The translations under genes and the position numbers were made by a program. Positions 59,341-64,000 of a stretch of DNA of 64,000 nucleotides are shown here, piece by piece; position 1 is the stretch's first letter; the number at the start of each line of letters is the position of its first letter. The notes beneath the pieces were generated by a model, which was not told the DNA's origin, made no database searches, and saw nothing but the letters and a program-made list of their open reading frames with translations. Origin of the DNA: Symbiodinium natans (taxonomy: Eukaryota; Sar; Dinophyceae; Suessiales; Symbiodiniaceae); assembly GCA_905221605.1 (NCBI GenBank), contig CAJNDS010002232.1:126246-190245 (forward strand), given 5' to 3'.

Positions 59341-60110
59341 AAGAAGTGCAAGTAGCCCAGACCCTAAAATGCCCTAAAACCTGAAGCCCCAACCCTAAGC
59401 GCGAAGTAGTTACATGGTCCCTTAGATAACGTTGCCCCTCATCTTCTTTATAGGGTTCTGAAATATGAGCCCATGGGTTTTAAGGGTATATAAGGGGTAT
59501 AAAATGGGTTTCGATTTCAGGGCCCATACTAAGGGACCCAAAACCCAGAACCCCACATGTGCGTGTTTTTTGTGCGTGTCAGGGGTGGGTGTGGCACTAA
59601 ACCCGTCGAGTTTAGGCTTTGGAATGCTTACCCCTCTTGGGGTAGTTAGACTTGCCTTAATATCCCTTACCTTCTTTACAAGTTTCTGAAGTATATATGG
59701 GCCGTTGGGTTTTATGGGGTAGATACGGGATTTGCAACCTCTCGGGGGGTTGTTTGTACATGGATTCAGAGAGACACATGGCGAAAGTACCACGCCTGCC
59801 ACGTGAGACGAAGTTTGCTTCGCAAGTTTCGACGCCAAACAGTTTTGCAAAATACTGATTCGAGCCGCTTGAAACGAGTTTTGGCCTGACACCCACAAAT
59901 AACACGCACATGTGGGGTTTAGGGTTTTGGGTCTCTTAGTGAAATGGGAACGCATTTTATACCCCTTATATACACCCCTAAAACCCAAGGACCCAGACTT
60001 CAGAACCCTTTAAAGAAGATAAGGGGCAATATTATCTAAGGGGCCATATAACTATTTCGCGTTTAGGGTTAGGGCTTCAGGTTTCAGGGTCTGGGTTACT
60101 TGCACTTCTT
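59341..60110. repeat. 0.77-kb inverted repeat
   Basis: Left arm 59341-59583 and right arm 59885-60110 are reverse complements at most positions. Shared blocks in mirrored order include AAGAAGTGCAAGTA, CCTGAAGCCC, ATCTTCTTTA, GGGTTCTGAA, TATAAGGGGTATAAAATG, CCCACATGTGCGTGTT and GGGTGTCAGG or GCGTGTCAGG. The spacer is about 300 bp. The minus-strand ORF of 188 codons across it follows the palindrome and is not supported as a gene. Confidence 0.75.
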
Positions 60111-61420
60111 TTTGGATGCACTTGTCGCCCATGGCCAGGGTTTTGCGTTCACAGCACAAAGTCGAAACCTTTCCTGGATATGAACATGGTTGTTACCTGG
60201 TTGTTGGTGAAGGCTAGGTATTTTGTAGAAAGAGGAAAATGCTGCAAATAGCGGTGTTTTGGGCATGTTCGCACAAAGGCATGAACAAGATCCAAATTAG
60301 GGTCCGGTTCTTTCTCTAAGGATGCCGTATTATATAGCGCACCCAGAAAGGGACCCTAATCTAGAGAACTACCCACCAGTGTCTTGGGCATGGTTACCAA
60401 GATCTTCCAATAATGTGCTTGTCTATTTGAAGTGATGTCGGTCCCTTAAATACCAGAGCTCCACTCCTTGTTTAATTCAAGGGTTACAGCTTCCCCTACA
60501 GAGTAACATACCCACCCACAAAAGATCAAAGAAAACCCAAGACGTCTTGTGCCGTGTACCTTCATCTGGCTTTGCAAGGTTTAGGGTTTAGGGTTTAGGG
60601 TTAAGGGTTAAGGGTTTAGGGTTTAGGGTTTAGGGTATTCAGGGACCATGTATCAAGGGGCTGAAGGAGGAACCCGAATAGGGACCTTGGGGGGGGGGGG
60701 GGTCTTGGGGGGTTACTTAGGGGCTACTTCGGCAGGGAGTGTAGAAGGTATATGTAGGAGTTATATATTTGTTCGGTAGGGACTGAATAAAGTATATATT
60801 AAGGGTCCCTTCTAGGGGTCCCTCCTTATATCCCTTAAATTTAACTACCCTCAGAACCCGCCAACATACGAACCCTACTTGGAGGTTCATGGGTACTCAT
60901 CAGTAGGGTTACAAGTGGTGGAACTATGACGAAAACCTAACGTAGGGTGCTTATAAACCTATTTATAAGCACCATGAAACTCCAAGTATCAAGACCCTTA
61001 GTCTTGGTAGCCCAGTAATCATGATCAGGGCTCCCTGTTTTGGGTTGGCTACATTTCTAAAGGAACTCATAAACCCCCAAAAAGGGCAAAGGCTACCACT
61101 AGCCTACCAAGTAGTCGATATCGATATCAGGTGTGTTTTTTCGAGTGACTGTGCGCGCCCGGAGTAGCTGCGGTTTTGCTGCTTGCTCTTCATTTCAGCC
61201 TGGCTCCATCGGCTCATGAGATTCAGAGGGAGGGCTTAGGGTTCGGGGTTCGGGGTTCGGGGTTCGGGGTTCGGGGTTCGGGGTTTGGGGTGTTTAGGGT
61301 TTAGGGGTTCGGGGTTAGGGTTAGGGTTTAGGGTTTAGGGGGCTTAGGGTTTCGGGTTTAGGGTAATGTAGGTTGGTCATCTAGAACTTGAGGAAACTAC
61401 TCCGGCTCCTGCAGTCACAA
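60111..61420. other. Unique sequence, palindromic pieces and a GGGTTCG array
   Basis: 60115-60540 is unique with no recognised gene. A short G-strand array lies at 60580-60640. 60655-60850 has palindromic GGGACC elements and a G run. A MITE A lies at 60876-60988. 61238-61290 is eight units of the variant GGGTTCG, then a degenerate G-strand array continues to 61365. Confidence 0.5.
60876..60988. mobile_element. MITE family A copy
   Basis: 113 bp with left end TACTTGGAGGTTCATGGG and right end CCATGAAACTCCAAGTA (one mismatch). The interior includes AGTAGGGTTACAAGT and GCTTATAAACCTATTTATAAGC. Confidence 0.72.
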
Positions 61421-61629
61421 TCCTAAACCCTAAACCCTAAACCCTAAACCCTAAACCCTAAACCCTAAACTCTAAACCCTAAACCCTAAACCCTAATTAA
61501 ACTCTAAACCCAAAACCCTAATTAAACTCCAAACCCAAAACCCAAAACCCAAAACCCAAAACCCTAAACCCTAAACCCTAAACCCTAAACCCTAAACCCT
61601 AAACCCTAAACCCTAAACCCTAAACCCTA
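61421..61629 (-). repeat. CCCTAAA array with CCCAAAA inner block
   Basis: About 28 units. The middle (61495-61560) contains AATTAAACTC and CCCAAAA variants. Both ends are perfect CCCTAAA. Confidence 0.86.
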
Positions 61630-61630
61630 C

Positions 61631-61697
61631 CTCGGCCCGGAGTTCCAGATCTACCTCACAGATGCTGGTGCCAATGAGAAGTGGTGAGGCAACAAAC
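61631..61697 (-). CDS. Candidate exon between telomere-like repeats
   Basis: Minus-strand island that would start at an acceptor formed by array sequence (GGGTTTAG|G) and end GAG|GTAGGG at the next array. The peptide is ASPLLIGTSICEVDLELRAE after two leading residues. It carries the IGT core seen in the micro-exon family. Both presumed splice sites are made by or abut TTTAGGG units. Confidence 0.3.
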
Positions 61698-62449
61698 CTA
61701 AACCCTCAACCCTGGACCCTAAACCCTCAACCCTGGACCCTAAACGCTAAACCCTAAACTCTAAACCCTAAACCCTAAACCCCAAGCCCTAAACCCCGAG
61801 CCCTAAACCCTAAATCCTGAACCCTGGGACCCTGAACCATCACAATCATGTGTTTTCGGAAGCCTTCGGCACGGGAACTGACCTTCTGTGACATGAGAAA
61901 GCTGTGAGGATGGATGGGCTTGGTTTGACAAATTTACCCCCAAACGGTTCAGAGTTTAGGGTTTAGGGCTTAGGGCGTAGGGTTTAGGGTTTAGGGTTTA
62001 GGGTTTAGGGTTTAGGGTTTAGGGCTTAGGGCTAGGAGGAGGGGGCGGAGGGGGTGGAGGAGGAGGGGCTGCCACGATCAAAGTTGACAGAACATAACCT
62101 GCCGGGTGACGAAAAGCTGTTCTACCGAAAATACATGAAGCCCTGAACATGCCAAAACCAGAAACCCAAAACCCGTTTAGGGTTTAGGGTTTGGGGTTTA
62201 GGGTTTAGGGTTTAGGGTTTAGGGTTTAGGGTTTAGGGTTTAGGGTTTAGGGTTTAGGGTAACCTTAAACCCAAAGGCACCGCCCAAGGCGCCTTATGCG
62301 TCTCTCGAAGATAAGATGCCTGTGCCAGCCACTCCTGACAGGAGCCCGCTGTATTGCTGAGAGGACGTCTTTGAACGAAGTTTGGTGGTCAGAACGTTAG
62401 GGTCGAGAGCCTAGGGTTTAGATTGCAACGCTAAACCCTAAATCCTAAA

Positions 62450-62603
62450 CCCTATGACCCTATGACCCTATGACCCTATGACCCTATGACCCTATGACCC
62501 TATGACCCTATGACCCTATGACCCTATGACCCTATGACCCTATGACCCTATGACCCTATGACCCTATGACCCTATGACCCTATGACCCTATGACCCTATG
62601 ACC
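62450..62603 (-). repeat. (CCCTATGA)n variant array
   Basis: About 19 identical CCCTATGA octamers directly after a CCCTAAA-like stretch. The perfect uniformity indicates recent tandem amplification of one altered unit. Confidence 0.93.
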
Positions 62604-62967
62604 CCAAATCCTAAGCAGAATTCAAGCAGATGCCTTAGCCCTGAGTTATTCCATTCAGCCATACCGAAGGAACGACTTGGCTGTGCAGGGCCGCAAATTG
62701 AAGGCTTAGGGTTTAGGGTTTGGGGTTTAGGGTTTGGGGTTTGGGGTTTAGGGTTTAGGGTTTAGGGCTTCTGAAGCTTTCGTGAGGCCATTTCTAAGGG
62801 CAGTTTCTGAGGGTTTGGGGGTCTCTCTGCCCCCCGCGCAGATCCCGGAGCCCTAAACCTATAAACCTATAAACCCTGAACCCTGAACCCTGAACCCTGA
62901 ACCCTAAACCCGAAACCCGAGACCCTAAACCCTAAACCCTAAACCCTAAACCCCAAACCCTAAACCC

Positions 62968-63027
62968 CTCCTGCGTGTGGGGCATGTGGCAGAAGTTGCA
63001 GCTTTGACCATCCTTGCATCCTGGGCC
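62968..63027 (-). CDS. Candidate Cys/His-rich exon
   Basis: Minus-strand frame giving a 20-residue peptide containing GCKDGQSCNFCHMPH, then a GAG and the start of a TTTAGGG-like array. The spacing C-x5-C-x2-CH-x2-H resembles the C-terminal half of a Cys/His-rich motif widespread in dinoflagellate proteins (GC..G..C..CH). Only one island, so support is limited. Confidence 0.3.
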
Positions 63028-64000
63028 AAGTTCGCGGAGTCAATTCCCCATTTTGGGACAGCCCAAGGACCCTATACATCTGGGTTTAGGGTTTAGGGTT
63101 GAGGGTAACTATGGGGTTTAGGGTTTAGGGTTTCGGTTTAGGGTTTAGGGTTGAGGGTTGAGGGTTTATGGGGTCTAGGGTTTAGGGTTTAGGGTTGAGG
63201 GTTGAGGGTTGAGGGTTGAGGGTTTATGGGGTCTAAAGTTTAGGGTTCAGGTTTCATTGTTTAGAATATACACTCTATACTCTCCATACACCCTATACAG
63301 GCTAAAAGGGGGGCTGAACCGCTCTTAAGAGGTGTGTTGGGTCTCGAGCTCTCCATGGGCATTTTGGTGGGGCTCGCAAGAGATCCATGTGGTGCTGGCC
63401 GTAAATCTGGATTTAGGGTTTAGGGTTTAGGGTTTAGGGTTTAGGGTTTAGGGTTTAGGGTTTAGGGTTTAGGGTTTAGGGTCTAGGGTCTAGGGTTTAG
63501 AGTTTAGGGTTTAAGTTTCAGGGTTTCTGGGAACACAGTGCTGCAAGTATACTGACAAAGACCCAAAAGGGTTGCGATTTTGAGTGGTTGGGGCGGGGGG
63601 GGGGGTGCGGCCCAAGACAGTCTGGAGGTATGGAAGGGGGGCTGCCCTCAACCCCAATCCCACGAGTTCTAGAAAAGCCTCAAAAAAAATCTCGGAAGCC
63701 CCAAAAGGCCTTGTCCAAGAGCCCGGGCAACTCTCTCAGAAGGCACCCTACACCCTAAACCCGAAATTCTACACCCTAGATTGCTGAAGAGGAGGCAACA
63801 AACACCATGGGAAGAGCGTTCAACAGTCAGCTTCCCAAGCAGGGCTGCATTTTGGGGTTTGGGGCGGAAGCCCAAGTAAACCCCCTGAGCCAGCTCGGCA
63901 GGACACATTTTAACCCTGAGCTCTAAACCCCAAACCCTAAACCCTCATCCCTCAACCCTAAGCCCCTGAAGGAGTCTACCCTCAATCCGATGGACCCTGC

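Larger units (their letters stand above)
61698..64000. other. Proximal array mosaic to the window end
   Basis: C-strand arrays at 61700-61830, 62855-62965 and 63915-63960. G-strand arrays at 61978-62032, 62175-62260, 62707-62768 and 63416-63508. A higher-order TTGAGGG / TTTATGGGGTCTAGGG repeat lies at 63085-63245. 62285-62350 is a possible plus-strand exon starting AAG|GCGCCT. Nothing indicates an intact gene. Confidence 0.5.

Noticed and set aside
59422-59988. 188-codon minus-strand ORF
   Set aside because: It lies on the inverted repeat, and its N- and C-terminal parts mirror the palindrome arms. No recognised domain.
62450-62603. CRISPR-like regular repeats
   Set aside because: The octamers are directly contiguous with no spacers, so this is a simple tandem array in a eukaryotic sequence.
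1-64000. Dinoflagellate spliced-leader gene, tRNA or rRNA genes
   Set aside because: I looked for the spliced-leader core, tRNA-like GTTCRA arms with matching stems, and rRNA signatures on both strands and saw none. A covariance-model scan would be needed to exclude diverged copies.

Overview
This window reads as the end of a dinoflagellate nuclear chromosome. Three things point that way. (1) It opens at base 1 with a clean C-strand (CCCTAAA)n telomere, the orientation expected at a left chromosome end. (2) It holds a retroelement that fuses a C5 cytosine methyltransferase to a reverse transcriptase; methyltransferase-carrying retrotransposons have been reported in dinoflagellates (Symbiodinium) and charophytes. 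(3) It has very short exon-like islands bounded by AG|GC, often with GC 5' splice sites, which is typical of dinoflagellates. TTTAGGG alone would also fit plants and several algae, so the assignment is an inference, probable rather than certain. One 100-N scaffold gap lies at 51401-51500.

Layout: 1-10 kb is telomere followed by a dense mosaic of TTTAGGG/CCCTAAA arrays in both orientations, with 60-300 bp of non-telomeric sequence between them. 10.5-14.4 kb is an array-free island on the minus strand carrying two decayed transposon-type genes, a Merlin/ISXO2-like DDE transposase and a P-loop-like protein with an acidic tail. 15.4-16 kb is a palindrome-rich tandem repeat. 16-40 kb returns to the array mosaic, with palindromic MITE-like elements, duplicated modules, G/C-rich low-complexity tracts and a C-rich mirrored region. 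40707-47014 is a complete-looking 6.3 kb minus-strand retroelement. 47-64 kb is again mosaic, with a large microsatellite/minisatellite block at 51.5-52.6 kb and a 0.77 kb inverted repeat at 59.3-60.1 kb.

The retroelement is the only well-preserved coding system. In its own orientation the order is A1 repeat, a 134-residue ORF, a gag-like Cys-rich ORF1, then ORF2 (C5-DNMT, hydrophobic segment, reverse transcriptase, RNase H), then B1-A2-spacer-B2. Both A copies (132 bp) and both B copies (194 bp) read as identical. That split-direct-repeat layout is the hallmark of Ngaro/PAT-type tyrosine-recombinase retroelements, yet no recombinase could be recognised. Intact frames plus identical repeats suggest a recent insertion.

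The rest of the window is most interesting for how the telomere-like arrays got there. In two independent comparisons (a 103-bp MITE family with one 141-bp copy, and a duplicated module at 7.4-8.3 kb) an array is present in one copy and absent from the same point in its sister, so arrays have been gained or lost at internal sites. Many islands between arrays look like 42-60 nt exons, several of them encoding related peptides (consensus A-P-L-x-x-G-x-G-T-Q-R) on the minus strand.
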